64,000 nucleotides of DNA from Apostichopus japonicus. Taxonomy: Eukaryota; Echinodermata; Holothuroidea; Aspidochirotida; Stichopodidae. Each line of letters begins with the position of its first letter. The stretch's first letter is position 1. Shown piece by piece: positions 14,101 through 29,100 of this stretch. Location of the stretch: NCBI RefSeq assembly GCF_037975245.1, contig NC_092569.1, forward strand, positions 345,001 to 409,000, in the 5' to 3' direction. The position numbers and the translations under genes are program-made. The notes under the pieces were generated by a model, which saw only the letters and a program-made list of their open reading frames with translations, had not been told where the DNA came from and made no database searches.

Positions 14101-17100
14101 TTTAACGTCCATGATTATGAATTGTTAATTATCAACAACTCTGTAACTGGATGATATATTATTAATCTTGGAGTGACTCAAACTTGGGACCTTATGATTG
14201 AAAGGCACCGGCGTTAACCACTGAGCTAAGACTCCCTTACACTTTGTAAACCTTTCCCCCTGGAATTGTATGTGTTGTGCAGTCATAGTTGTGAAAATTC
14301 CAACAGAACACCTGGGTGCAACTTTCTTGGAAACACAGGGCTTTGAATAAAACATGATCATGTCAAAAACAAGTATGAGTACATTTTATATGGGAAGTAA
14401 TGAAATTTGCATGCAATAGTGGTCTCAAAGAAGACACAAAATAATGTCATTGCTAATTTTATGAGAAAGGGTTGTTTGTTAGACTTGTCTGTTAAAATGC
14501 TCACAAAGTATAGGAAGGCAAAATGGATAGTTTTCAACCATTGGCAAACCTCTTAAATCATTGTACTTACAAGACTGTTAATAGTTGTGGAATTATATGT
14601 TATGTTAATGGTAATAGTGGTGGAATTATATCAGATAAAACCAATTAATATGTCCTCTTTTGATTCCTCCTCTCTAGGCCTGACTTGGTAGACTTTCAGT
14701 CCCTCAAGCCGTCTGACCACAGGGCCAATCTGGAACGTGCCTTCATTACTGCTGAAAGACACTTGGGTGTGACCCGTCTCCTGGACCCTGAAGGTAAAGC
14801 CAGCTTTCAAACACTAACAAAAATATTTCCCATCACTTTAACATTCCTCATAATTTAACATTCCTCAATGCTTAAAAACAAAAAACAAAAAAGAGAGAAA
14901 GAATAAAGACATGAATTCTATAACCATTTTTCATGTTTGTAGGCTACACTTGGTTTTATTTTTTTGTCTCTGCAGATGTTGATGTTGCTGACCCAGAGGA
15001 GAAGTCCATCATGACCTATGTGTCCTCGCTGTACAATGTGTTCCCAAAAGTCCCCACAAAACCAGTTTCACTGGTTAATGGAGTAAGTTGACCTCACTGT
15101 ACAATGCGTTCCCAAAAGTCCCCACAAAACCAGTTTCACTGGTAACGGAGTAAGTACTGGCCTCACTGTACAATGCGTTCCCAAAAGTCCCCACAAAACC
15201 AGTTTCACTGGTTAACGGAGTAAGTACTGGCCTCACTGTCCAATGCGTTCCCAAAAGTCCCCACAATACCAGTTTCATTGGTTAACGAGTAAGTTGACCT
15301 CTCTGTCCAATGTGTTCCCAAAAGTCCCCACAAAACCAGTTTCATTGGTTAACAGAGTAAGTTGACCTCACTGTCCAATGTGTTCCCAAAAGTCCCCACA
15401 AAACCAGTTCCATTGGTTAATGGAGTAAGTTGGCCTCTCTGTACAATGCTTTCCCAAAAGTCCCCACAAAACCAGTTCCATTGGTTAATGGAGTAAGTTG
15501 GCCTCTCTGTACAATGCTTTCCCAAAAGTCCCACAAAACCAGTTTTAGTATCCCCACCAATCTTCGATTGTCTCTTCTGCTTGTTTTGTTTCATCAAGAG
15601 AATCTTAAGAAATAAAAAAAAATTAAAATGATTATGGTACATATTTGGTTTGATCAAAGTAAAAGACTTGTGTGGGTGGTGTCTGTGGTTTTATTCAGTC
15701 CTTTTTACCAACTGTTGAGGCTTATGTCAGTTAACTGGTTATACTGTCATGTTGTTGCCTGTTGTCATTCCTGAGAGCAATAACCAAAAAAAAAAAACAA
15801 CTGAAGAAAACAAGTTAACAAAAGAAAAAAGAGAAGGAAATTTGTCACTATCTTGAACACTTGCAAAAGGAAAAGAATAAAGAATAAACCAAAGGAAACA
15901 CAATACCATAAATTGAGTAAAAGGTTGCAAATATAAAAAAAGGAACATAAAAACACACACCCACACAAGTTAGCAGCAATAACTACATTTTCACATGAAC
16001 TTTCTGATTTGAGAGGAATAGGAGGAGGGATCATTCCCTTTGACTGTGTGCTTGCAAGCAAACAACGTTCTGAGAAAACTGGAGATTGAGATCGGCAAAG
16101 TAGTCCCGAGAGACGTTCATTTGATGGGCTGGTTTTAGTTAAATTGCTCAAGGGAAAGGAACATGTAGCATTGCTTAGTTGGTTGTGTTTATTTTGCTTG
16201 AAAGTAAAGGAGGGTTAAGACAATATCGGATGTAACATTTGTGTTTCAGTGCCTTGAGGAGGTTCATTGACCATCCACAGAACCTCTGTGGATCTGAGGG
16301 GTAGGGTGGGAAAAAGGTTTGTTGCTTGGGTTTATGTAAAACAGTAAATCCGTGATGAATTATAGAAAGAATGAAAATGATACTGTATATTATCTGCAAT
16401 ATTTACAATTTTAATCACTGATAAAGCTCAGTGGGGTGCTCTCTATCAGCCTTGAAACTTTGTGAAGAAATTTAACACATTTTAAGATTTATTATATAAA
16501 CACATCTTTGTATTTTAGTACATAACATGGCAACATCATATCACACTATAGTATAAATCAGCAGAAATAATTCAGTCACATGGAATAAAAAGCCAATCAA
16601 AATGTGAGGCAGTCTGGAGCTATAAACTGTTATTATTTTGCCTCATTGACGTCTGTTAAGAATAATCCCCGAATGATGTCATACTTGAAAGGGACAGAAA
16701 CAGCTGCTTGCTGGTGGGTGTCAACAAATCTTGGCAGGATTTTGATTCATATCTGCTGAAATTATTGCACTTTCAGAATCTCTGAGCAGAGATTGATTTC
16801 ACAGGTTTTAGTGGTTTCCAACTTAGAGAAGAGAGAATAAATTGTGAGATATTCTAGACGCTAGATTCCATGGAATTATTACGATGACACCTCCTTTATC
16901 ATTTGATGAAATCAATAAAAGAAATGGATTTCTCATCGCTTTGATTAAATTGAAGAAAAGGAAAAACCTGCTTGAAGGAGATTTACTTTTAAGAAATTAA
17001 ACATTTTGAAATGAGGAGGAGCCCCGCCCCCTTTTCATCTAACCCTCCTTCCATTAGAACCATCATTTTTTATTTCTGGATTTCATATCAATTTCGGTCA

Positions 17101-20100
17101 TTTTATTTTAAAACAAAATTGGTTGAATCATCAATTTTGTTGTTTCTTCATGTGTATGGAGTTGGTGTGAATCAAAATGATTTTCAATTCATGTTTTATT
17201 GACTTTTGTTTAATCTAATTCTTAAACCTCTGTTGCTTAAAATTGTGATATTTTCTGATATTTTTGTCCTTTTAATATTTAGGCACAGCAGCAACAACAA
17301 CAAAGACAACAACAACAGCAGGCTGCATCTTTCAGCTCTGCTTTCGATGACTACAAACACAATGCCCGTCAGTTCATGGATTGGATCCGGCACGCAACGG
17401 CCATGATGGATGACCGTAACATGCCGAGCAGCGCAGAGGATGTGAAGGTGAGACCATGCGGTTATTAGTGGTTATTAGTGGTTACTAGTGGTTATTAGCG
17501 GTTATTAGTGGTTATTAGTGGTTACTAGTGGTTACTAGTGGTTATTAGTGGTTATTAGTGGTTATGATTACTAGAACCGATTAATTAGTGGTAAAACCTA
17601 CCCAATGCTGTGAAAGTCCTTTAGTCATTTAAATATCAGGTTGCTGGTCATAATCATGTATCATCAATGCTCACTAAAATTTCACTTTAAATCACTTAAA
17701 GTTCTTAAGTAGTGTTCTAGCTGTAGTCTGTGCACAGTTTCTGAAGTCGTTTTAATTTTTTCTGAATCAAAAGTTGCAATAAGCTGGCATCACATGGTAG
17801 GGTATTAAACACCTTGTTGTACACATTAATAAGAAAAAGTAGTTTGTATTCAAGTTTATTTTATGAACGGACAAATTATGCATAAATTAGTACATCTGCT
17901 GTAAGAAGCTCAGACTATTCTGGTTTGAAAACAAAATGAGGGCAAAACATTGTATCTAAAGTTAGCTTGTCTTTGTGTCAGATTTTACAGAATATTGTAG
18001 GAAGAACTTTAAGATCTTCATAGTGGAATATGTGTCAATAATGTGAATTTATAAGACAATTGTGAAATGATTCATTTGGTTAGCCAATATAAACTATTAT
18101 GGTTTGAAATAACCTACCGTACCTCATGAAGTATTGTGATGACACTTTCAGAATATAATATTAATTAAATAAAATGTCCCTTTTCTTGATATTTCATTGT
18201 TTAATCCACACTGACTGTCGTAGATACATTTATTATGCAATTGTTGTATCATTCTTTGGTCTTGATGATTTCTTGCTCAGAAGTTGCAAGTAGATTTTCG
18301 TCGCTTTGAAGCCGAAGATGTCCCCCAGAGGCTCAACGACAAACAACGACTTGCAGCAAAGTTTCGGGAATTGGAGGTAAAAACGATTTATTTTTTCATA
18401 CCAAGAGACAAAGGCACACTTTTCAATATTTTCCTAGCACTGTATGGTTCCCATGGACTATTGTGTATAGGGTCCAGGCTACACCAGACCACTTTCACCT
18501 TCCCCTCCCCCTCCCTATATTCCTTCACATTAGAAACATTAAAACAAATAGATTATTTGTTTACCTGTGATTGTTGTTTAGTTCATTTTCAGTTCATTTT
18601 ATTCTTGCTTCAATTTGCTTATTGCAGAGAATGTCAGGACAAGGCAGCCCATTTCGTCCCCCTCTGGGCCTGCATTTGAATGACATTGATGCTGCTTGGG
18701 ACCGAATGGAATTGGCCCAGAAACAGAGGGCAAATGTACTCAAAGTTGAGTTGCAGAGGTAAGTGCTCTTGGCCCTCCAGTGATACTTGATATTTATGGG
18801 CTAGGCTTTATCATGTTGTTATTATGGTGTGGCTAGGATTTCTCTGATACTCCGTATGGTTTATGTGGGCTAGGCTACATGATCTATATGCGATACTTAG
18901 TTTGCAAACTGGGCTAAGTTCGTATTGGCTGGTCGGGCTTCATTTTCATCCACAGCTCAGTTTTTAGGGGAAGGCTTTCCTCTGGTGTTCAATGTATTGT
19001 AGGTGAACTAGGTTTTCCTATGAGGTAATTAGTATGACCTCGGTGGGCTATGCAATCGTGGTAAAATTTCATTGTAGTCAAACATTAGGTATTGCCTTGT
19101 ACAAAGTGCATCATTAGAGTTGGTTAAATATGATATAACCTTTCTTTCTTGAGATGTGCCAAGTCAGATAATTTATCAGTGTCTCTGGTAAATTTGACCT
19201 CCCAATATCAAATCAACATTTGTGTTCAAACAGCTGGTAATTATAAGGGAGTATTGAAAGTAACACCCTGTTAGTACTTTTATTAAAATCTGATATTTAA
19301 CTCATCCTCCTTTTCCACCCAGGCAAGAACAGACAAGCTCCTTAGCTGAGAAGATTGCTCGACAGATCACTCAGGTATCCAGTGACTTGGACTCTATTGA
19401 GAAGAGAATCCAAGAATCTGATGGTAAAGCAGACAAAATGACTGCTAACGATGTGAGAGCTCTCATAGATGAGCTGGAAGGTGCCTCTCGTGTAAGATGT
19501 ATTTAATTCACTTATTCACACCTGCCTGGGATCAATTAATAGTGTTAGCTTGGAGCTTGTTGTGACTTTATGAATCTAGGCATAGTGAAATCAATGATAT
19601 GTGGCTAAAAATAGTTGTTGAGTAAGGTGGCAAGATGGAAGGTATGTTTAATAATGCATATTTGGAGCAGTTGGGGGGGGGGGGGTGGTGGAGGGGGGGG
19701 TGAGGGTTGCTATATTTTTGTGTGTGGCACCTCTTGCCAAAAGTACATGCAGAAAGGATTCAAACATCTTGGAAGGCAAATGGTAAGAGTAAAAGTATTT
19801 GGTAGCTGTGAGGAGATGTGAATTATGTACCCTCCCTATAATGGTTCCGTAAAGGAATCCCGTGTTCATACTGTTTTCCATTTAACAATAATGGAGTGAT
19901 TACAGGAATCACCCAAGTGTGAGTACTTTTAAGGGATTTTTTTCTTGCAAACATTACAAGTTGCATTGTCACTGAAATGTTTACTGTGTGAGAGCAACAT
20001 TCCAATTTTTATAGACAGCATTTAAAGTATGTTGTTGGCTAACCTTGTTTGTAATTTTTCCCCCCTCTTCAGACTTGTGAGGGTAACATCCGCATCTTGG

Positions 20101-23100
20101 AAAATGAGACACAGCAACTGAAGAAGATCAAACACAGACAAGCTGACGAATTCTCACGCAAGTTAGTATCTACCCACGTTACCCATGTTACCCACATTAC
20201 CCACGTAACCCACGTTAGCCATTAATGGCTTCACTCTCGGGTGATAAAGGAGTGTACTGCATTCAAGACTATGGGATGTTAAATGTTCCTTAAAAAAGAA
20301 TCGTTAGCATGACTACATCATTTTCACTCAAAATAATGGAATAAATGTTCAAAATTTGGACAAATTTCCTCTGACTTGCTTTTTCTGCATGGAATTAATG
20401 TTTCTATGATAAGTTTTATAATCAATTATTTGCAATGTAACATTAAAATCAATGTCCTGATTTATTGTAAGTTTGAGATGGAACTTGTATATCTGCCTAC
20501 TGATTCATATCTCCTGTTCCCCCTTGACAGAATCGGCCTACTTAACGAGCGTCTGATGACTGCTCGCAATTACCAGATTGCTGGCCGAACCCAGCGTGTG
20601 ACCACCAAGACCACCGTATCTGGAGATCAAGTACGTGTGGAGAGGCGGGTGGAATTGAGGACGGAGCGTAGAGTAGTGGATCCAAAGATTTATTCATTTC
20701 TACATGAATGTCAAACCTGGATTCAGAGTAGAACCGTAAGTCCGTTACACAACTATCTCAAGAAAATATTTCCAAATCTAAATAGTGTATCCTATTCATT
20801 TACTGTTAGTTCTAGTGACATACATAGCAAAAGAATTATTGATTTTCAAAGTAAATTGACAATCAATCAATTGATCGATCAATCAGTGGTGAATGAAGTG
20901 TTTAATTGATATATGATGGATGGTGTATACATTACAGTCATCTTTTATCATTAAATTGAATCTTTTCTATCTGTTTAACCAGACTCAGATCCGAACCACT
21001 ACGTACGGCAGGGACCTGAACAGTGTTCAAGCTACCATAGCACAGAGCAAGGCAGATCTGCAAGCCATCCGAGAATTTCAGGTTAACATCGACAAGTGTA
21101 AATCACTCAAGGTAACTGCTGTCATATGGAGATATTCTACCCCCTCCCCCACACCAAAAACAAAAAAAAAATCCTCATGTTTTTTTTACAGAGTTATCTT
21201 AAAAATTTATAAATATAGTATATCTATAAAATTTTCTCTGTATCAGTCATTTTGTAATGTACTTTATTTTTTGTCACTGTTTATAACAGGCCAACCTTCA
21301 AGGTGAAGATCTTGAGAAATACACAGAACAACTGAACAGCGTTGAAGAATCCTACAAACAACTTCTCGTAAGTACTCTTAGAAAATGTGATTTTTGTTAA
21401 ACATGGTGGGGGGAGGAGAGATGGACAAATATGTATGACCTGAAAAATGTGTATCACTCACAATAGGAAGCTGTACAAAATGTTCCAATGTCCTTCCAAT
21501 GTCAGCTCTGCTATAATGTTGTATTGTGTAGCATCACCAAGAATTCCTACAGATCCATTTCATACATTAGCTTCTTCTCATGATCTAATGATAATATTGG
21601 TTTTATTTCATGCAATAATTTGTTGTGCTTCTTTCTCTCAATCCAGGAACTGGCCGTTCAGCGTTCCCGCTACACCGAGAGCCTTCTGGACTTTGTTCAG
21701 CTGGCCACGAAGGAGCTAATGTGGTTGGACGAGAAGGAAGAGGCAGAAAGCTCAAGGGATTGGTCGGCCAAAAACCTTGACATGGGCGAACTACAGAGAC
21801 ACTACAATGTAAGAACTGACCTTGTTTTAGGATGCTGAGGGGCTGCAGCCAGGCTGGGTGGGGTGTAATATCTTGTGCTATAGCTTGCACACATTAGGTA
21901 CTACTGGTCGGCCAAGCTAATCTCTGCTGTTTGGTATTGGCTCAGCCTAGCTCCATTGGATGATGCAGCATTTTGCTTAAAATTTTATTTTTGAATTCAA
22001 AATAAATCCTATGGTGAACTTAATTCTTTCACAGACCCTTCTTCGTGAGCTGGAGATTCGAGAGAAGCAGTTCAACAGTGTCGTGAATCGTGGAGAGCAG
22101 ATGATAAGTGATCACCACCCAGCATCAGACACTATCAGGGTAAGGGGAGGGGAGGGGAGCTATCAGGGTAAGGGGAGGGGAGCACTATCAGGGTAAGGGG
22201 AGAGGAGGGGGACAATATCAGGGTAAGGGGAGAGGAGGGGGACACTATCAGGGTAAGGGGGAGGGCACTATCATGGTAAGGAGAGGGGAGGACACCATCA
22301 GGGTGAGGGGAGGGAGGCACTATCAGGGTAAGGAGGGGGGAGGGGGACACTATCAGGGTAAGGGGAAGGTGAGCATCATCAGGGTAAGGGGAGGGGGCAC
22401 TATCAGGGTAAGGGGAGGGGAGGGGAACACTATCATGGTAAGGGGAGGGCACCATCAGGGTAAGAAGAGGGGAGGGGAACTATCAGGGTAAGGGGACGGG
22501 AGGGGGACAATACCAGGGTAAGGGGAGAGGAGGGGGAACTATCAGGGTAAGGGGAGGGGCACTATCAGGGTAAGGGGGGCGCTATCAGGGGTAAGTGTTG
22601 CAGGAGACTGGGTCAGGAAGAGAGGCTAGCTGTTTGTGGGAGGGGGGGCACTATCAGGGTAAGAGTTGTAGAAGACTGGGTGAGGAAGAGAGGCTGAATG
22701 TGGGAGGGGGGACACTATCAGGGTAAGAGTTGTAGGAGAATGGGTCACAGGAAGAGAGGTTGTTTGTGGGAGTAGGTGGGTGGGGGGAACTGTAAACATT
22801 TTAAAGTCAAAGGATGTATGCATACTTTGTGATAAAAGGCCAAACACAATTTCATTCCAAACAACATGGAAACTGACAGACGGTATGGATTTCAGGAGGT
22901 TAAATCTTTCAGTATTAGCGAATAATTGTAAAAGTGACTAGAAAATTTGCCAAGCTTCAAGACCCTCCTATCTAAATATTTCCTTGCTTTCTCTTGTTTT
23001 GTTGTCAAGAGTTTTACTTCAAGTTTCAAGTCAAAATAATTGTGGACAGGCTGTAGGAATTAATCAGATTTGGTGTAAAGAAGTATTGCAATCTTATCAC

Positions 23101-26100
23101 ATGGCTGAATCTACCAATTCAATGCACACATGACCTCTGCTTTGCTATTGCTACCATTGTCTGGTTTTCCCCCTTGCAGGCTTACCTCTCTACAATGCAG
23201 ACACAGATCACATGGCTAAAACAGCTGCTGGTTTCCTTGGAAACGCACATCAAATACGCTGCAGAATACCATCAGGTAAGTACCACCCGTTGCTACCCAC
23301 AGATCCCTGCAACCTTCATACATCTCATAAATACACTTACAAACAAACATTTCCAGTCACTAAGGACCTCCACTACCACCCAGCAGATCAAAGATCGTTT
23401 CTTCATTCCTGGATATTTTATGATTTGCTTCCAGTGTGTTAAATCTGTATCAAGTATGTATCTCGCTTTACTCATGTTTTCTCCCTTCCAGTGTTCTCAT
23501 TGTAACTTAATTAATTGACCATGTTAGTTAACCATGCTGGTCACATATATTTGTTTTTTGCTTTCTCTCATTAGAAAATGCATGAAATATTATTAATATG
23601 CAAAATTCCTTCTGCAAAAATCCATATACATGGAAAGCAATTGACTATATAAATGATCTACTTCTACCCATATAAAGACAAATATTGTTTAATATCATAT
23701 TTGTGTATTAAAATTCAAAGTTTGCTGTTTTTTTGTAAATTTTGTAACTGTTTTCCATTTTTTTGTATTTTAGCTCATGTTTTCATAATCCTGCTGTGAA
23801 TGTTGCCATTGTTGTTGTATTTGCTGTGAACCTAACTCAACATTGTGTATTTAACCCTTGCTTGATGCTTCTAATTGGTTGATTTGTAAAGATTGTCTCA
23901 AAGGTAGAAAACATGAAAGAGCATCTATCTTCCATTTTCATTTTGCAAGCATTTTATCAGTATCACATTATCACAAGTGTTCCTAGAAAGTTCTCAATCG
24001 TGTGAAATCACTTTATCATGAATTCATGAGAAAACATTCAATTTTCTTCTATATTTCAAAGAATATGAAGGTAAATGTCTTTCTTTCACAGCTCCCTCTA
24101 TCTTCAGCATCACATACCTAGAAACATATTTCATTGACTTTTGCATCATAAAACGTTCCTTTTCAAATTTTGGTTTGATATCAATGAAATATTATCCATT
24201 ATAGATTTTATTGTGTTTTTCCACTCCAAGCTTTTTCTTATTCACATGGTTCAATAATATTCCTTATCCCTCCCCTGGGTCTTTGAGTAGCAGCTGTTTT
24301 CTCAACATGTCTGTGGAGATTTAACCTCTTGTCCAAGATGTTTTTTTTTGTGGAGAATTTCATATTAACTTTATCCCTGTTTAATAGCAGTAGTAGTAGG
24401 CTGTTTATTCCTTCTTGTTTCTGTTTGTGTTATTTTAAGCGGAACAGTTCTTTGCTTTAGTGTTTCATATTGCATTATTCTTGCAAACACATCACCCCTG
24501 ACAAAAATAATTCCATTACCATGCAACAAAAAGAAGGAAAAACTTGTTTTCTAAAATGTTCAACTTTAAGAACATATTATTAACAAAAAGGAGAGAGATA
24601 CAAACCGTGCATGTAAAGTGCAAAATTGCATTTTTGTGCAAATTACAGAATGTTGCTAATGTTGCAACCAATGTTGGTTTTAGTGCCCAAAAAAATGTTA
24701 AGATAACTCCCCAAGAAATACACATTCCATTTCAAACATAAATGTATTAGTTTGAATAATCAATTGAATAATGATTGGTTGTTTGCTCCCAACAGAGAAA
24801 TGTGATTGGTCGGTTGTGTTTAGATTCATGTGAAACATATTTTCATCGCAAATTATATTTTGCTGTCTATTTTTTATAATATAATTTTATATTATATTTT
24901 ATCAGTATTTTAATAATCCTCACCTTGATGCATGTTTGTATAGATTGATGTTCTTATATGGTATTGTCCAATAGCATTGCACTTAGTAATGTTATTTTAA
25001 TTATTACAAATATTCTTTTGTCGCATTTTGAGTTTTTAATGAGGTGTAAATAAAGCCTTATTAAATACCTCCAGTGTTTTATTTTTTGCAGCTGCTAGGT
25101 TAGTGTGGTAATACCCTATCGACAGCCCAAATATTTCAGGACAGTGCAATTTAAGTGTTTAAAACAATCAAATATTCTATAAAATATTTTTAATATCGTA
25201 GAAAAAATGTGGCTTTGGAACAGTGTTGCTTTTTTCATCATGAAATAGTCTTAAAACATTAATAACATTTGAAATGACATTATTTTCAATAGAAATTTTG
25301 ATTTATTTATTTTGTAAAGTGACAAAACAGAACAATTTCCCACCAATCCTCATCCCACCTCCTCCACCCCCATTTAAAAAAAAACAAGGGACTTTGATTT
25401 TCATGGACTTGGTTAAGTTACAATTGTTCTCTCATTTATGAAAGAATATAAGTTGAGTGTGGTTGGGTAAGTTTTAATGCTCCCAGAACGTTGAGAGTGT
25501 GTCTTTTTATATTTTTATAACATTTTTTACATATTTATATTTATATAGATTGATTGATTGATTCATTTACGTATTTAATATTATTTTATGATTAATATCT
25601 CACGACATATCATTTTCTTTATTGTGAATGGCTTTTATATGTGTATTCTTGTAGTGAACTATATGTTTTAGTGTTCAGTACTACAGTGCATGCTGATCGG
25701 TAATAAAATAATCCATTCCTTATCGTGTCATTGTACTCTTTGGTCGTTCCAGCCTAGACATTTTTGTGATTTTTGTAGCACAAAACTGTTAATAGTTAAT
25801 GCTAGAGATATTAAAGAATAGGAAATAAATTAAATTGTTAGAGTTACTTTGGCAGTAAGGGGAAAATATGGTACTGTTAGTAGAAAAGAATTGTCAAATT
25901 TATTGCATGTACTAGAGATAAAAACCATAGGAAGATCAGAAAGTGGGTGAAATTTTACTTTGTGGAAAAAAAGGTGACGTTAATTATTGTAACATAGTAC
26001 TTAAGATAAATTATTGGGCGGTGAGGTAAGGGACGAAATTTGACAAAGTGAGAAAATAAATTGTTATTTAATTGAAGTAATTGGTCAGGGAAGGAAAAAC

Positions 26101-29100
26101 ACTAGCAGGAATTAATTGCATAGCTTAGAACTTATTAAGACAGTTATTAATATATATATATATACTACACATTTAAATTACTATTTATTTATTTATTTAT
26201 TTATTTAAGAAACTAGAATAGACAAATTGTCAGTTGCTTGTTGCAAAATATTTCAAAGTTGTAAAATTTTCAGGCAATGCTAGCAAAATGATTTGAAATG
26301 TTTGTTCCCTTGAGGAAGGACCTAGTTTTAAGGTGACAAAGTAATGTATGACTTAGGATTCATCATAGATGCATATCACATAATATTAAGAAAGATACTT
26401 TAAGAAATAAATATACTAGCCAAGAAACAAAAGAAAAGGACAAGTTCTTCATGTTGCCTATGAGGCAGTGGGGATGGGGGGGAGGGAGGGGGGACTTTAA
26501 TGAAAGCCAATTCTCATACCAAAAAAGAATGGAAAGAAAAGAAAAGGAAATATGAAGAGTACTGTAACATTTTTCCTTGTAACTAAATACATTTATAAAG
26601 GCAAATTGAAAGAGTAATTTGTAAGGGGGGGGAAATGGAATGTTTGCCAGTGAGAATAATATAACAAGAGTACTTGGAGATGCAGTTTGATTGGAAGACT
26701 TGCAGACTATTAAAGTCTATAGTACTAAGGATACCTGATGCATGCAATGTACCAGTGCTACCTAATTCCCCACAGAGCATCATTTTTGCGTAGAACACCC
26801 ATTTTTTATGCCATTGAGTGAACCTCTGTCAGTGCACTGTCATGCCGTGGATATGCGTTCTTCTTCTTCCCACTTCTCGATGGTGAGTGTCTTTGCACGT
26901 TTTTTGTTATTTCTCATAAGTCATTTTTCTGTCTATTTGGTTTTATATTGTTTTTATAAATTAACCCTTACTACCTCTCAGTATTTGCTTTTAACTGTTT
27001 AACTTAAGATCAACATTTATGTTAGCCACTCAAACACACATTGCTTCAGCCATTGATATAACCATGCTATCTCGTTCGTTAGGACTCAGCTCGTTATATT
27101 CTTTCAGTTCAGTCATTATCATATCTCACACATTCAGTTTTATATATAAAATACATCTTTCTAAGGTTTAAGAATTCTTGAGGCACAATTTATTTTGTAT
27201 ATGTACAAAGTTGTTATTATTACCCCTAACTGGTAGAACTGACAAACCAAGAGTCACCAATCTTCAAATGTTTTACATATTTTTTAAATGCCTTTGTCCA
27301 AGCATCTGTTCCGACACAGACTATAAACAGGGACAACTCCATGTCTAGAGTGTCGTGTCAATGAAGTGAAGATGATCAAACTTATTGACACTTTCCGTTT
27401 GGAAATTTGTAGGAATGTAAAACATGCTAAAATTGGGAGATGGCTGTTATTGATATTTTTGCAAGCAATTCACAATTTCCATTCAGGAAAATTGTTAAAA
27501 TATAGGTCAAAATCTTGAAAAGTTAACTTAGTATGTAACAAAGTATTTATTAGTGCTACTCATATTTTCACAGTTTACTGGAATTCTTTTTTAAAAGCTG
27601 TAATTTGAAGTTAATGTTTTCAATATTCTCTTAGTTCTTCTCCGACTGTTATGAGAGCGAGGCCTGGATGAATAGACAACTGGCTTACCTTAATGAGAAG
27701 GTGAATCGAACTGATCTAACAGCCGAGTCTTCCAAGAGACTGTTTGATCAGGTCAAGGTAAGTCTATCCACCACCTTTCCTTTCCTTTCCTTTCCTCAGC
27801 TGTCATTTCTGTTAAATTGTCTCCAGGTTTGTAGTTTCTACTTTTAAACCTCTTAATCTAAATAATTCAGTTGGCTTGTAATAAAATTCCATTGATATCA
27901 ATGACTTATATGCAATATCAATCAACTGCAATTTCTACATTATTATTATTTATGAATATTTATTAATATTAAAGGCACTTTTATCACAACTGCAAACTTT
28001 GGTAGCTATGCTAAAAAAGGCCCAGAATGCTTTGAAAATGATAACAATTGTCTGATGATAATTCAAAGCTTTATGTCTTGGTATATAAAGCATTTGTTTG
28101 AAAACCTTGTGTTGTGAATATTTACTGTAACAGAGACTGACCAATTTTGTTATCATCAAAGCGATGCTTCTTAATGCTTCACAGGATAGATCCTTGAAAA
28201 ATATGATATGCTAGAATATGCTAAGAAGTCAAATAATGGTCACTGATACTCAAATTTCAAGAAGTATTTTACTGCCCCGCTTAAAGCATTTAAATGTCTA
28301 ATTGAATCCTCTAATATGTCTAATATTGAGAATCAGAACCCCCAGGTAATTACATTTCAGATTTTCTATCAAATTATAGCATGCTTCATTTAGGGATAAT
28401 ACTTCCTTATAAGGTATGTTTCTCATATTACTTTTGGTCTTGCTTTTTTGTATCCATCTCTGATATCCTCTATCTTTCTATCATCCTTGTTTTTTTTTTT
28501 GATGGTTTCTCTCTGAAATCAGATGGTACAGGACCGTCTTGAGGAATACAGGGTAGTGGTCAATGACCTCCAGGTCAGAAGTCATAGGGTCGTACCACTT
28601 AAAGACAGGAGACGACCTGTAACAATGGCCACACCTGTCAAAGCTGTGTGTGATTATCAAAACTTTCAGGTTAGTTTTCTCAAAACCATATTCTTTGGTC
28701 CCTATTATGAAAGAACAAACTTGCAAGGACTGTATTTTATTCAAATTAAATCAGAGAACAGAATTTGTTGAATGGTTATAGTCTAAAATCAGGCACTATT
28801 TCCATAGTAGGAGGCTGCAGGGCTTGCATCTCCTGCAGCCTCTTGCAGCTCCTGCAGGCAGATGGCATAAGGCTTGTTTCGCACACAGTTTCATTTCTAG
28901 CTGTGAGACTGTTCATTCTCAAATGAACTTTAAACTTGATGTCTTCAACTTTAATATTAAAATAATCTTTGACATCTCATCATTCTGAATCGACTGCACA
29001 AAGATGATAAGTTTGATCTGTTCAGTGTTCTCATTTTCTCGCTTTCTTACCAACTTTCTTGTCATTCCTGTACAGCTCTCCATTGGCCGAGGCCAAACAT

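Larger units (their letters stand above)
7246..14677 (+). other. Intron 2 (7.4 kb, largest intron)
   Basis: Splits the CH2 domain. It contains G-runs near 7388 and 12320, two 12-bp minisatellites (8508-8668 and 8965-9105), A-rich low-complexity DNA near 10150-10200 and 10490-10570, a GC-rich island at 13180-13340, and a possible SINE head near 14170-14240. No coding exon was recognised. Confidence 0.75.

Noticed and set aside
14170-14240. Functional tRNA gene on the minus strand
   Set aside because: A and B boxes are present, but the anticodon and acceptor stems do not pair well. A SINE head or pseudogene is more likely.
22135-22847. Minus-strand PSPYPDS-type repetitive frame
   Set aside because: It is the antisense of the donor-derived minisatellite after exon 14.
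28810-28860. Local ctgcag-rich palindromic stretch
   Set aside because: Short and imperfect, within an intron and without a matching partner that would define a mobile element.
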